Below, in pieces: positions 6,001 through 14,583 of a stretch of 32,693 nucleotides of DNA; position 1 is the first letter of the stretch; every line of letters starts with the position of its first letter. The notes beneath the pieces were generated by a model that saw only the letters and a list, made by a program, of their open reading frames with translations, searched no databases and had not been told where the DNA came from. The position numbers and the translations under genes are program-made. Source of the stretch: a virus; the IMG/VR virus record IMGVR_UViG_3300037189_008829, positions 1 to 32,693 of that record. One strand, 5' to 3'.

Positions 6001-7150
6001 CACTACGGTTACGTTTGAGCATCTGTTAGAATCACAAAGCAGAGTAGTACAATGTATAGGTGGAACTCGTAGTGGTAAGACTTATGCAATACTGCAGTTT
6101 CTCATTGTAAAGGGGCTAGAATCGAAGCAAACTATAACGGTAGTACGTCGTACCATTCCTTCTCTTAAACGTACCGTAATCAAAGACTTTAAGGATATAG
6201 TATCTGATTTGGGAATATGGAAAGATGATGATTTTAACACAACAGATAGAATATATACAATAGGTGAATCAACCATTCAGTTTATCAACTCAGATGACCC
6301 CGAAAAACTAAGAGGTCTTAAATCAGATATTTTATTCATAGATGAAGCATCAGAGATAGATGAAGAGAGTTTCTTTCAATTATCAGTTCGGACATCAGGT
6401 AAAATAATATTAGCTTACAATCCAACTGTATCACCATATCATTGGTTAAGACAGATGCAAGATTGTGAAAGATACGTTACAACATACAAAGACAATACAT
6501 ACCTACCTAAAGAGATGGTAGATGCTATTGAAGAATTAGAAATTAAAAACCCTAAATACTGGAAGATATATGGAAAAGGTGAATTTGCCCCTAATGATAA
6601 AGCTGTATTTCAGTTTGACATTATTGATGATACTGATGGTGAGTTTGTTGCCTTTGGCTTTGATGTTGGCTATAGCTCTGACCCCTCTGCATTGGTTGCA
6701 ATATACAAGAAAGATAATGAACTACATTTGGAAGAACTACTTTACGAAACAAAGCTCGTTACTTCTGACATCATTGACAGGCTTAAACGATTACAAATTG
6801 ACAAAACGCATGAAATCTTCTGTGATAGTGCAGAACCAAGACTCATCGAAGAAATCTACCGAAGTGGATTCAACATCAAAGCAGTTGTTAAAGGACCAGA
6901 TAGTATAAGATTTGGAATAGGTGTAATGCAGAACTATAAGATAAAGATTCTTAAATCATCACAGAATTTAATCAATGAGATGTATGCCTACCAATACATA
7001 ACGGATAAGTATGGTTATGTAACTGATAGACCTGAAGGAGGATTAGACCACTTAATAGATGCAGCAAGATATGCCTGTATGATGAAGTTATCAGTTAAAG
7101 CACAAGCAAAAGGAAAGTATGCAATAAGCATAGGAAACTACAAATACTAA
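5984..7150 (+). CDS. terL: Terminase large subunit
   Basis: A 388-aa packaging motor and nuclease. The ATPase part shows Walker A 'GGTRSGKT' (residues 26-33), Walker B with catalytic Glu 'ILFIDE' (116-121) and the coupling motif around 'AYNPT' (144-148). The RNase-H-fold nuclease has acidic residues in 'FGFDVGY' (Asp 227), 'FCDSAEP' (Asp 281) and 'GGLDHLIDAARYA' (Asp 355/359). This pattern fits the PBSX/Terminase_3 family. The start is the GTG at 5984, inside the end of the small subunit; no ATG lies before the Walker A motif, so a non-ATG start is required. The stop overlaps the next start (TAATG at 7148). Confidence 0.97.
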   Translation: MEVTINTTVTFEHLLESQSRVVQCIGGTRSGKTYAILQFLIVKGLESKQTITVVRRTIPSLKRTVIKDFKDIVSDLGIWKDDDFNTTDRIYTIGESTIQFINSDDPEKLRGLKSDILFIDEASEIDEESFFQLSVRTSGKIILAYNPTVSPYHWLRQMQDCERYVTTYKDNTYLPKEMVDAIEELEIKNPKYWKIYGKGEFAPNDKAVFQFDIIDDTDGEFVAFGFDVGYSSDPSALVAIYKKDNELHLEELLYETKLVTSDIIDRLKRLQIDKTHEIFCDSAEPRLIEEIYRSGFNIKAVVKGPDSIRFGIGVMQNYKIKILKSSQNLINEMYAYQYITDKYGYVTDRPEGGLDHLIDAARYACMMKLSVKAQAKGKYAISIGNYKY

Positions 7151-7329
7151 TGGAACAAACTTGGACAAGTGAAGAAATAAGAGACCTCCTACTATATGTA
7201 AAGGAGATGGATGAGATAAACGAAAACCTCAGAGCAGGTATCATACTGATGCAAGCTAAATTAGATAATGAAGAAGCAAAGACAAAGAGGTTATCTCTTT
7301 ATATAAAGCAATTAACAAATGTAAATTAA
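7150..7329 (+). CDS. Small coiled-coil protein after terminase
   Basis: A 59-aa protein starts at ATG 7150, which shares its A with the terminase stop, and ends at TAA 7327-7329. It is almost entirely helical and charged ('SEEIRDLLLYVKEMDEINENL' pattern) with heptad-like leucine and isoleucine spacing, so a short coiled coil is likely. No family recognised. The tight coupling to the terminase suggests a packaging or head-assembly accessory. Confidence 0.65.
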   Translation: MEQTWTSEEIRDLLLYVKEMDEINENLRAGIILMQAKLDNEEAKTKRLSLYIKQLTNVN

Positions 7330-7341
7330 CAATTGTAAATT

Positions 7342-7998
7342 ATGAAACAAATATTAGAAATACAAGTACCCAATGATTATTCAGCAATAACTCTAACACA
7401 GTTCTTAAAATTACAAAAGGATTTGAAGGTATATGGTGATGATGAAGAAGCTAAACTAGCAACTCTATTCTACCACTTATGCAATGTAGAGCCAGGTGTA
7501 ATGACAAAGATAGATACGGCAACATTCATTAAGATAAAAGAACAATTGCTTTCATTTATAGCAAGAGAAACATTTGACTTAAAACCATTCGTAACGATAG
7601 ATGGAGTAGAGTATGGGTTTGAACCAAACTTATCCCAAATTGCTTATGGTGCTTATGTAGATATATCAAAGTTCGATGAGCTGAACATAAATGATAATTG
7701 GGAAAAGGTAATGGCTATACTATACAGACCTGTTAAAAAGAAAATAGGTAAGTTATATGAGATAGAACAATATACAGGTAATGAACCTTCAGAGCATTGG
7801 AGAGAAGTTAATATGGAGATACATTTTGGAGCTCTGTTTTTTTTTATCAATTTGTCAAAGGTCTTATTGAAAAATACCCTGAAATCTTTGATTCAGAATC
7901 ATCAGGAGATACCTCCCAACATCAAATCAATTTTGGCCGCAAGTGGGGCTCTTATCAATCAATCATCACTCTTTGCGGAGGAGAACTCCTTAAAATAG
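7342..7998 (+). CDS. Tail-assembly-chaperone-like protein, zero-frame product
   Basis: A 218-aa soluble protein starting at ATG 7342. The N-terminus 'ILEIQVPNDYSAITLTQFLKLQ' and the middle 'FVTIDGVEYGFEPNLSQIAYGAYVDI' match a conserved phage protein family of Bacteroidetes siphoviruses as I recall it. Residue 168 falls at the end of nine T residues (7837-7845), where a -1 shift opens a second frame of 88 codons. Both frames downstream look like real protein for about 150 bases. This one-start, two-product arrangement is the hallmark of tail-assembly chaperones (lambda gpG/gpGT). Unusually, the gene sits in the head region next to the terminase rather than next to the tape measure. Confidence 0.6.
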   Translation: MKQILEIQVPNDYSAITLTQFLKLQKDLKVYGDDEEAKLATLFYHLCNVEPGVMTKIDTATFIKIKEQLLSFIARETFDLKPFVTIDGVEYGFEPNLSQIAYGAYVDISKFDELNINDNWEKVMAILYRPVKKKIGKLYEIEQYTGNEPSEHWREVNMEIHFGALFFFINLSKVLLKNTLKSLIQNHQEIPPNIKSILAASGALINQSSLFAEENSLK

Positions 7999-8111
7999 AT
8001 GAGGTAGTTAAACAACCATTGGAAAAGTGTCTGTTCTTCTTATCATATCATTCAGATTACAATACATTACAGAACTTAATGCATAAAGAATCCTTAAAGA
8101 AGGTGGGATAA
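7342..8111 (+). CDS. Frameshift fusion product of the chaperone-like gene (-1 at 7839-7845)
   Basis: If the ribosome slips back one base after TTT at 7843-7845, translation continues TAT CAA TTT from base 7845 to TAA at 8109-8111. The product would be 256 aa: 168 shared residues plus an 88-residue extension containing 'FGRKWGSYQSIITLCGG' and 'LEKCLFFLSYHSDYNTLQN'. The extension has no start codon of its own except one near the end, yet looks like a folded domain, so it must be made by frameshifting or come from an assembly error in the T tract. The extension stop lies inside the terminator hairpin. This corresponds to the gpGT type of product that binds the tape measure during tail assembly. 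Confidence 0.6.
7839..7845 (+). other. -1 slippery heptamer T_TTT_TTT
   Basis: In the zero frame the bases read T TTT TTT followed by ATC, a canonical X_XXY_YYZ heptamer inside a nine-T run (7837-7845). A slip of one base keeps both tRNA-Phe fully paired. I see no strong stimulatory hairpin directly after it. Inferred function: programmed frameshift to make the fusion at 7342-8111. Confidence 0.6.
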
Positions 8112-8130
8112 GTATAAATCCCACTTTCGT
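8103..8130 (+). terminator. Intrinsic terminator-like hairpin
   Basis: GTGGGAT (8103-8109) pairs perfectly with ATCCCAC (8118-8124) across an 8-nt loop and is followed by TTTCGTTGTT. A 7-bp GC-containing stem with a broken T run fits a moderate intrinsic terminator at the end of the chaperone-like gene. Readthrough into 8155 is likely. Confidence 0.55.
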
Positions 8131-8154
8131 TGTTATATGTAATAAACATTATAT

Positions 8155-8442
8155 ATGGCAAAGTGGAGCAACTCACGAAACGGAAACCTACGTTATTCTG
8201 TCAACAGAGAGAATGCGAGTGGTATCTATATAGGTCCTACACAAGGTCTATCATCTCCAAAGAATAATCGTAGAGGATGTCTATGTATAAACGAAGATAG
8301 ATACGGAAGAGATTGTTGTCAAGGAGCTTTGATACAACAAGGTATAGGTAATATACAAGGATACCCACCAATACCAGTATATCAATCATCAGGTTTCTCA
8401 AATGGTTTCTCATTAGGATTCAAACGATTTATAGAAGAATAA
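8155..8442 (+). CDS. Small Cys-containing protein, probable virion accessory
   Basis: A 95-aa protein starting at ATG 8155. The centre holds a cluster of four cysteines, 'GCLCINEDRYGRDCCQG', followed by 'ALIQQGIGNIQG' and a Gly/Ser/Pro-rich C-terminus. I recall similar 'GCLC...CC.G....QGIG' small proteins next to tail-fibre genes in Bacteroidetes phages and prophages, with no assigned function. The Cys cluster could bind metal or form disulphides. It lies just upstream of the giant fibre gene, so it may be a fibre-associated structural or assembly protein. Function is not established. Confidence 0.6.
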   Translation: MAKWSNSRNGNLRYSVNRENASGIYIGPTQGLSSPKNNRRGCLCINEDRYGRDCCQGALIQQGIGNIQGYPPIPVYQSSGFSNGFSLGFKRFIEE

Positions 8443-8458
8443 TAAATAAATTAGCAAT

Positions 8459-11400
8459 ATGGCGATTTTAACAAAAGCACAATTAGAAGCATTAAATCAG
8501 AGTTCTTTTCCTGACCAATCAACGGAAGCGATTACTCCTGCAATACTTCGAACATACAATACTGCAACGATAGATACGTTAGTAGATAGTTTAGATACAG
8601 GTAGTTTTGTAACATCTGCTATTACTGCATCATCTTTAATCACTGCATCGGTAAATCTTAATACAATTACTTTTACTAAAGGTAACGGTACTACGTTTGC
8701 AGTAACTGTTAATACAGGTAGTGGAGGAGGAACAACAGATATTAGTTCATTGAATGCTTTTACTGCATCTCAATTAACAATTAATAGTGGATTGAATGCA
8801 TCAACTGCTTCACAACAGATTAGTATAGATAACTTAAATACTACTACTGCATCAATCAATAGTTCTATAACTCAGTTGAATGCAAGTTCTGCTTCACAAC
8901 AGATTAGTATAAATGCATTAAATGCAGCTACATCATCGTATGTAACATCTGCTATTACTGCATCATCTTTAATAACTGCTTCATTTAGTGGTAATACTTT
9001 AACATTTACCAAAGGAAACGGAACTACATTCGGTGTAGTAATACCTGACGTTAGTGGTTCAACTTTACCAAGTGGATTATTAAGTTCATCGGTGACTAAC
9101 TTTACAGATTACTCTGCATCGGTAGATAGTAGAATAAACGCAATTACTGCAAGTGGTGGAATACCAGCAGGAACAGTTAGTTCATCAGCACAGATTCTAA
9201 ACTATGGTATCTTTGCTACAACAGGTAGTAATACATTTATTGGTAGTCAAACAATAAACGGAAATCTAAATTTAACTGGTAGTTTAACTGCAAGTGGTTT
9301 AGCTTACCCTACAACTGCAGGAATTGCAGGACAATTTATTACTACTAATGGAACTAATACATTATCTTTTGATGATGTGCATGTTTTATTAGAAGATGTT
9401 AGATATGGTGAAAATATCACAATTGGTGACCCTTTATATGTAAGTGGTAGTAATGGTACAAGACCGATAGTATATAAAGCAGATGCAAGTAATACTGCAA
9501 AGATGCCTGTAATTTATGTTGCAAGTTCAACAGCGGTAGCAAATACAAATACAACTGCACTTACATTAGGTTTAATTACAGGTGTAACAACAACAGGCTA
9601 TGCAGAAGGAACAACAATATATGTTGCAGAAGGTGGTGGTTGGAGTGCAAGTAGACCATCAGGTAGTGCATCAATCGTTCAATCATTAGGTATTGTAACA
9701 AAAACAGGAGCAGGTGGAAGTGGAAGAGGATTAATATTAAATCCAGGTCCTGCAACTTTACCAAACTTACAAACAGGATACGCTTGGGCAGGTAATGGTG
9801 GAAACCAACCTGTGGCAGTAGCAACATCATCATTTAGTACAACAATACCAAGTGGAACTATTAGTGGTTCTTCTCAAATAACCAATTTAGGATTTGTTTC
9901 ATCATCTGTAACGGCTAGTTCATTAGTAACTGCTTCATTTAGTGGAAACACATTAACATTCACAAAAGGTGATGCATCTACATTTGGTGTAGTGATACCT
10001 GATATAAGTGGTTCTACAATCAATACAGGTTCATTTGCAACTACTGGCTCTAACACATTTATAGGAGATGAAACATTCTCTAATACAGATGGTAACGGAA
10101 CTACTTTAACACCATTTAGTGGTTCATTAGTATTTACTCCAAAAGGAGGGTTAGCATCATCATCTTCATTACAAAATCATTTATTCATATCAGCATCTGC
10201 AACGGGACAAACTAATATAACAAATATTATATTTAATACTCTTTCACAATCATCTCCAAGTGGTAGTGTAATTATAAGTGGTTCGCAAAATATATTTAAT
10301 ATACCTGGTGGTAATCAAGCAGGATTTGTTAGAAGAATAACTACTGGTAATTTATCATTAGGTAATGGTACATTGCCTACATATACATCATCTATGAATG
10401 ATGTGCCAATTGTATATACTAATAATATAACCTTAAATGGTTCTGCAACATTTAGAGGTCCTATATCATCTTCCCAATATGTTTTCAATGGAAATAATTT
10501 AATGGGAGGAGCTAGTTTAGGTGATGCAACTGAAAGTATGGTTTCAGCATCAGCAGGTATAAACTTTCAAGGTAATCACTTTTTAGCATTAAAAACTTTT
10601 AGAGCAGCTAAAACACAATTATCATCTTCTGTTAATGCAACATCAAACTTATTTGGTAATACAGGTCATACAACTAATTTAGCTAGTTCATCTGTAACAT
10701 ACAATAATAACTCATTTTATGGAACAGGTATAGGATTTGTAAATGCTTACTTTGCACCTTCGGCAGTTGCGAATAACCAAAGAGTAGAGGTTTTATATAA
10801 TTTAGTAGGAGGACAATCCGCTCAACTTTATACAAGTGGTTCTAATACAACAACTACATTTAACAGACAAATAAACAATAACTTTATTGGAGGTAACTTC
10901 TGTATTGCATCAGCATCAGCAAATGGTGATAATAGTAGTTTATTAACTAATATCATATATGGTAATTACTTAAATGTAAATGGAAATTCACCATACAGTA
11001 GTGGTGTAGCAACCGTTGGGCATGGTTCTGCTTTCATAGGTAGATACAATGCTAATAATGGAACAAGAGCAAATTCAGCTGAAACTATATTTGCAGTAGG
11101 AACGGGAATATCAAATGGAGTAAGAAAGACAGGTTTCTTAATTGATTCTGGCTCTAACACATTCGTAGAAGGAACTCTAAACGTTAGTGGTTCAACATCA
11201 TTTAACGGAGCAGTAAATATAACAGGCTCATTAACATCATCTTTAACGCAAGGATATGTATGGGTAGGAGGAGCAGGTAATGTTTCTACATTAGTAGCAA
11301 CATCATCATTTAGTGGTGTAACATCTGCTATTACTGCAAGTTCATTAGTAACGGCATCTGTAAATCTTAACACAATTACTTTTACCAAAGGTGATGCATC

Positions 11401-12148
11401 TACATTCGCTATAACAGTTGATACTGGTAGTGGTGGAGGCTCTGTGCCAGCAGGAACTGTATCATCATCTGCACAGATAGTAGCATATAATAAGTTTGCA
11501 ACAACGGGTTCGAATACATTTAACGATTACCAAATCATTAAATCAAATTTATCATTCCAAGACGCAACTGGTTTAGAAGATAATAATATAGTATTATCAT
11601 CGTTGAATAAAGCCACTTTATATATTCAGAATACATCGGTATCATCTGGCTATAACTCAGGCTCTGTTCTTCAATTAACAACAACAACAGGCTCTACAGG
11701 ATATGGTAGTGGTTCTGCGGTATTCCAAATGGATGCAGTTTATGAAGGTAATACCGCATCATCAAAAGTTGGAAGTACAGTTGGTTTAGGAAGTTATGTA
11801 CAAGGATTAGCAGATAATATATTATTTGCAAAATCATTTGGTTTCCCTAATACACCTTCTACTACATTTAAGGTAGATGCGGCATCAATTGAATTGAGTG
11901 GTTCTGTTAAAGTAAATACAGGAAGTTCTGGCTCAGCAGGTATTGTATCTGTTGATGGTACTACAGGAACTACTGTAAATAATGGTTTAGTAACTTCTAA
12001 CTCAATTATATTAGCAACTACACAAGAATTAGGAGCAGGTAGTAAATATCCTGCGGTTGTATCAGGTAAAACAAATGGTTCATTTACATTAAACCATAAC
12101 TTTGGTGGAAACTTAGATGTAGGATACTTAATCATAAACCCAATATAA
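8459..12148 (+). CDS. Large repetitive tail fibre or spike protein
   Basis: A 1229-aa protein rich in Ser, Thr, Asn and Gly with few charged residues, typical of trimeric phage fibres. It is built from repeated beta modules: 'TASSLITAS' followed by 'NTITFTKGNGTTF' and variants occur at about residues 55, 165, 485 and 960, each ending in 'TGSGGG' or 'DISGST'. Residues about 570-910 are richer in short 'NNxF-G' turns, which suggests a beta-helix or beta-solenoid. Near the C-terminus, 'GKTNGSFTLNHNFGGNLDVGYLIINPI' may be the tip. It probably contacts the host surface. Its place between terminase and scaffold is unusual for a fibre gene. Confidence 0.8.
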   Translation: MAILTKAQLEALNQSSFPDQSTEAITPAILRTYNTATIDTLVDSLDTGSFVTSAITASSLITASVNLNTITFTKGNGTTFAVTVNTGSGGGTTDISSLNAFTASQLTINSGLNASTASQQISIDNLNTTTASINSSITQLNASSASQQISINALNAATSSYVTSAITASSLITASFSGNTLTFTKGNGTTFGVVIPDVSGSTLPSGLLSSSVTNFTDYSASVDSRINAITASGGIPAGTVSSSAQILNYGIFATTGSNTFIGSQTINGNLNLTGSLTASGLAYPTTAGIAGQFITTNGTNTLSFDDVHVLLEDVRYGENITIGDPLYVSGSNGTRPIVYKADASNTAKMPVIYVASSTAVANTNTTALTLGLITGVTTTGYAEGTTIYVAEGGGWSASRPSGSASIVQSLGIVTKTGAGGSGRGLILNPGPATLPNLQTGYAWAGNGGNQPVAVATSSFSTTIPSGTISGSSQITNLGFVSSSVTASSLVTASFSGNTLTFTKGDASTFGVVIPDISGSTINTGSFATTGSNTFIGDETFSNTDGNGTTLTPFSGSLVFTPKGGLASSSSLQNHLFISASATGQTNITNIIFNTLSQSSPSGSVIISGSQNIFNIPGGNQAGFVRRITTGNLSLGNGTLPTYTSSMNDVPIVYTNNITLNGSATFRGPISSSQYVFNGNNLMGGASLGDATESMVSASAGINFQGNHFLALKTFRAAKTQLSSSVNATSNLFGNTGHTTNLASSSVTYNNNSFYGTGIGFVNAYFAPSAVANNQRVEVLYNLVGGQSAQLYTSGSNTTTTFNRQINNNFIGGNFCIASASANGDNSSLLTNIIYGNYLNVNGNSPYSSGVATVGHGSAFIGRYNANNGTRANSAETIFAVGTGISNGVRKTGFLIDSGSNTFVEGTLNVSGSTSFNGAVNITGSLTSSLTQGYVWVGGAGNVSTLVATSSFSGVTSAITASSLVTASVNLNTITFTKGDASTFAITVDTGSGGGSVPAGTVSSSAQIVAYNKFATTGSNTFNDYQIIKSNLSFQDATGLEDNNIVLSSLNKATLYIQNTSVSSGYNSGSVLQLTTTTGSTGYGSGSAVFQMDAVYEGNTASSKVGSTVGLGSYVQGLADNILFAKSFGFPNTPSTTFKVDAASIELSGSVKVNTGSSGSAGIVSVDGTTGTTVNNGLVTSNSIILATTQELGAGSKYPAVVSGKTNGSFTLNHNFGGNLDVGYLIINPI
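8609..8729 (+). repeat. Fibre-gene module, copy 1 of 4
   Basis: A DNA module of about 120 bases beginning gtaacatctgctattactg is repeated, diverged, at 8942-9060, 9901-10016 (start less conserved) and 11318-11439. All copies are in the same frame and encode the TASSL-TFTKG beta module. Copies 1 and 4 share the '-VNLNTITFTKG-' version and copies 2 and 3 share the '-FSGNTLTFTKG-' version, which suggests pairwise duplication. Confidence 0.8.
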
Positions 12149-12211
12149 TAAAAATAACTATTTTTCAACCAACCTCTGTTATTAAGTAATAATAGAATAA
12201 AATTAACAAAC

Positions 12212-12925
12212 ATGAACTCAAAATCAGTATTAGGCAAAATAATGACACTTCTTTCGTTAGAAAATGAAGTTAATTTTACAGATGCAAAAGATGCACAAGG
12301 TAATATCTTACAATCACCTACATTTGATGTAGATGAATCAGTTGAAGTAATTTCAGAAGATGGAAGTAAATCTCCTGCACCAGATGGTGAGCATGAAATT
12401 GAACTAACAGACTCAGAAGGAAACAAAGTTGTAATCAGAATCGAAACTAAGGATGGTAAAATCGTTAGTAGAGAGAATGTTGAAGAAGCTAATCCTGCTG
12501 ATTTGGCAGATGCAGAAGTAGAAATAGAAGTAGAAAAAGAAGCTGAAATGGCTGATGCATCAACAGTAGAAGCACACCCATTACCAAACACTACTGATGA
12601 AGACCCTAGAAATCAAGTAGTAGATGATTCAGAAGAAACTGAAAAAGACCCATTGATTTCATTGGCTTATAGAATAGATGAAATGGAAAAGGTAATGGCA
12701 GGTTTAATTGAAAAGATGGAATCAGCATATCCCGAAGAAGGAGCACCTGAAGTAAGTTCATTAGACCCTACACAATTAGCAGCAGAAGAGGAAGAAGACC
12801 TTCCAAAATTAGATGGAGCACCTTTGGAAACAAAGTTATCAGCAGAACATCTACACACACCGAATAACTATGGTAAGAAAGTAAATAACCCACAGGGTAC
12901 ATTCTTATCTAAATTATATAGATAA
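12212..12925 (+). CDS. Capsid scaffold protein
   Basis: A 237-aa, very acidic protein directly before the major capsid gene. It has long runs of Glu and Asp (for example 'AEVEIEVEKEAEMADA'), a predicted coiled coil at about residues 150-175 ('LISLAYRIDEMEKVMAGLIEKME'), and a short basic, Tyr-containing C-terminus 'NNYGKKVNNPQGTFLSKLYR'. An acidic helical body with a basic C-terminal capsid-binding segment is the usual layout of scaffolding proteins. It would guide procapsid assembly and be removed, possibly by the protease encoded at 29484. No protease motif is visible in this gene itself. Confidence 0.75.
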   Translation: MNSKSVLGKIMTLLSLENEVNFTDAKDAQGNILQSPTFDVDESVEVISEDGSKSPAPDGEHEIELTDSEGNKVVIRIETKDGKIVSRENVEEANPADLADAEVEIEVEKEAEMADASTVEAHPLPNTTDEDPRNQVVDDSEETEKDPLISLAYRIDEMEKVMAGLIEKMESAYPEEGAPEVSSLDPTQLAAEEEEDLPKLDGAPLETKLSAEHLHTPNNYGKKVNNPQGTFLSKLYR

Positions 12926-12955
12926 AATATTTTTAACTCATTTAACAAAAACAAA

Positions 12956-13927
12956 ATGAAAGCAAAACAAAACTTTGCAACACAACCACAAATCACATCT
13001 ACCTACGCAGGTGAGTTTGCTGGTCAGTATATTGCAGCAGCTTTATTGAGTGCTAAAACTTTGGATAACAAATACATTACAATTCACCCGAATGTAAAGT
13101 ACAAAGAAGTAATCCAAAAGATAGCAGTTGATGGAATCGTTCAAGATGCTTCTTGCGATTTTACTACTTCTGGTTCTGTTGCATTAACAGAAGCAGTTTT
13201 AACTCCAAAAGAACTTCAAGTTAACTTACAATTGTGTAAGCAACAATTCGTAGCATCTTGGGAGGCATTACAATTAGGATATTCAGCATTTGATGAAATC
13301 CCTAAATCATTCAACGATTACTTAATCTCTTATGTAGGTGGTATCGTAGCACAAGCAACAGAACAATCTATTTGGACAGGTTCTGCATCTACTAACGGAC
13401 AATTCGGTGGATTCTTACCAGCATTCTCTGCTTCAATCGCAGCAGGTGGAGCAACTGCAGTATTAGCAGCTAAGAGTGGTTCAGTAATCATCTCTGGTTC
13501 AGTAACTTCAGCTAACGTATTATCAATATTGAATTCAGTAGTTGATACTATCCCTAACACAGTTTATGGTAAAGAAGATTTATTAATCTACGCTTCTACT
13601 GATGTTGCAAAAGATTACCAACAAGCATTAGCAGGTGGAGCAATCGGAGCAAATGGATGGAACAACCAAATGAACGTTGGTGAAAAACCATTCAACTTCA
13701 ACGGTATTGAAATCGTATTGTGTCCAGGTATGGCGCCAAATACAATCGTAGCAGCACAAAAATCTAACTTACACTTTGGTACAGGTTTATTATCTGATTA
13801 CAATGAAGTAAGAGTATTAGACATGGCTAACATTGATGGTTCTCAAAACTACAGAGTAATTATGAGATACACCGGTGGAACTACATTTGGTATCGGTCAA
13901 GACATCGTATATTACGGAGCTTACTAA
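12956..13927 (+). CDS. Major capsid protein, HK97-like fold
   Basis: A 323-aa protein after the scaffold gene. The N-terminal arm (residues about 1-40) is followed by 'FAGQYIAAALLSAKTLDNKYITIHPNVKYKEVIQKI', matching the start of capsid proteins in related Bacteroidetes phages as I recall them. The C-terminal part 'NGIEIVLCPGMAPNTIVAAQKSNL' and 'QNYRVIMRYTGGTTFGIGQDIVYYG' fits the P-domain strands and end of an HK97-like fold. The size suits a siphovirus head. It has its own short A-rich leader (12926-12955) and is followed by a GC hairpin at 13936-13955. There is no Shine-Dalgarno sequence before this presumably highly expressed gene. Confidence 0.88.
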   Translation: MKAKQNFATQPQITSTYAGEFAGQYIAAALLSAKTLDNKYITIHPNVKYKEVIQKIAVDGIVQDASCDFTTSGSVALTEAVLTPKELQVNLQLCKQQFVASWEALQLGYSAFDEIPKSFNDYLISYVGGIVAQATEQSIWTGSASTNGQFGGFLPAFSASIAAGGATAVLAAKSGSVIISGSVTSANVLSILNSVVDTIPNTVYGKEDLLIYASTDVAKDYQQALAGGAIGANGWNNQMNVGEKPFNFNGIEIVLCPGMAPNTIVAAQKSNLHFGTGLLSDYNEVRVLDMANIDGSQNYRVIMRYTGGTTFGIGQDIVYYGAY

Positions 13928-13935
13928 AAAATAGA

Positions 13936-13955
13936 TGGGGGTGTAAAATCCCCCA
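13936..13955 (+). other. G5/C5 hairpin after the capsid gene
   Basis: TGGGGG (13936-13941) pairs with CCCCCA (13950-13955) around an 8-nt loop, 8 bases after the capsid stop. No T run follows, so it is not a standard intrinsic terminator. It may protect the capsid mRNA 3' end or cause partial termination to raise capsid over tail expression. Confidence 0.5.
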
Positions 13956-13988
13956 CTATATTAACTAACATTTAAAACAAATACAGAT

Positions 13989-14525
13989 ATGGCTTGTTTA
14001 TTAACGCAAGGACGTCAGGAAGTATGTAAGGAATCAATAGGTGGCCTACAAGGTGCTTATTTCATTAACTACACAACTGGCTCTTTCACTAAAAACGCAA
14101 ATGGTGAAGTAACTGCTTTACCATCGGGTTCAACGGTATATTACTACCAGTTGAAAGGTTCTAGTGCATATACTGAAACAGTAAATACATCTCGTGATAA
14201 CGGTACAACATTCTTCTCACAAGAATTAACGTTGAACTTAAAGAAATTAACAAACGAGATGACAACTCAATTGAAGTTGATGGCATATGCACGACCACAA
14301 ATCGTAATATGGACAAACAACGGAGACTCATTGTTAGTTGGAGAACATTTAGGAGCTGATGTAACGGCAGGTACTATCCAAACAGGAGCTGCATTAGGTG
14401 ATTTGTACGGATACTCTGTAACATTTACAGGTATGGAACAATTGCCAGCAGCATTCTTATCTGGTTCAACTACTTCAAATCCATTCGCAGGATTAAGTTC
14501 TCAACCAACAATTGTGTATAACTAA
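13989..14525 (+). CDS. Putative major tail (tube) protein
   Basis: A 178-aa protein beginning 'MACLLTQGRQEVCKESIGGLQGAYFINY'. Structural proteins that start with a 'C-(x)n-C-K-(x)-GG' pattern like this are common next to capsid genes in Bacteroidetes siphoviruses, and I believe they are tail-tube-like. It contains a long beta-rich middle with 'FFSQELTLNLKKLTNEMTTQ' (a tube-type helix after a strand) and 'YGYSVTFTGMEQLPAAF'. It ends before a strong intrinsic terminator at 14551, so capsid and this protein are cut off from the portal operon, which fits high-copy virion proteins. A decoration-protein role is the alternative. Confidence 0.5.
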   Translation: MACLLTQGRQEVCKESIGGLQGAYFINYTTGSFTKNANGEVTALPSGSTVYYYQLKGSSAYTETVNTSRDNGTTFFSQELTLNLKKLTNEMTTQLKLMAYARPQIVIWTNNGDSLLVGEHLGADVTAGTIQTGAALGDLYGYSVTFTGMEQLPAAFLSGSTTSNPFAGLSSQPTIVYN

Positions 14526-14550
14526 TTCAGTATATCACATAGATTAATTA

Positions 14551-14583
14551 AAAACCTCTTAACTTCGGTTGGGAGGTTTTTTT
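14551..14583 (+). terminator. Strong intrinsic terminator with TTCG tetraloop
   Basis: AAAACCTCTTAAC (14551-14563) pairs along its whole 13-bp length, allowing two G-U pairs, with GTTGGGAGGTTTT (14568-14580). The loop is TTCG and the T run continues to 14583. This ends the capsid and tail-tube transcription unit. Confidence 0.92.
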
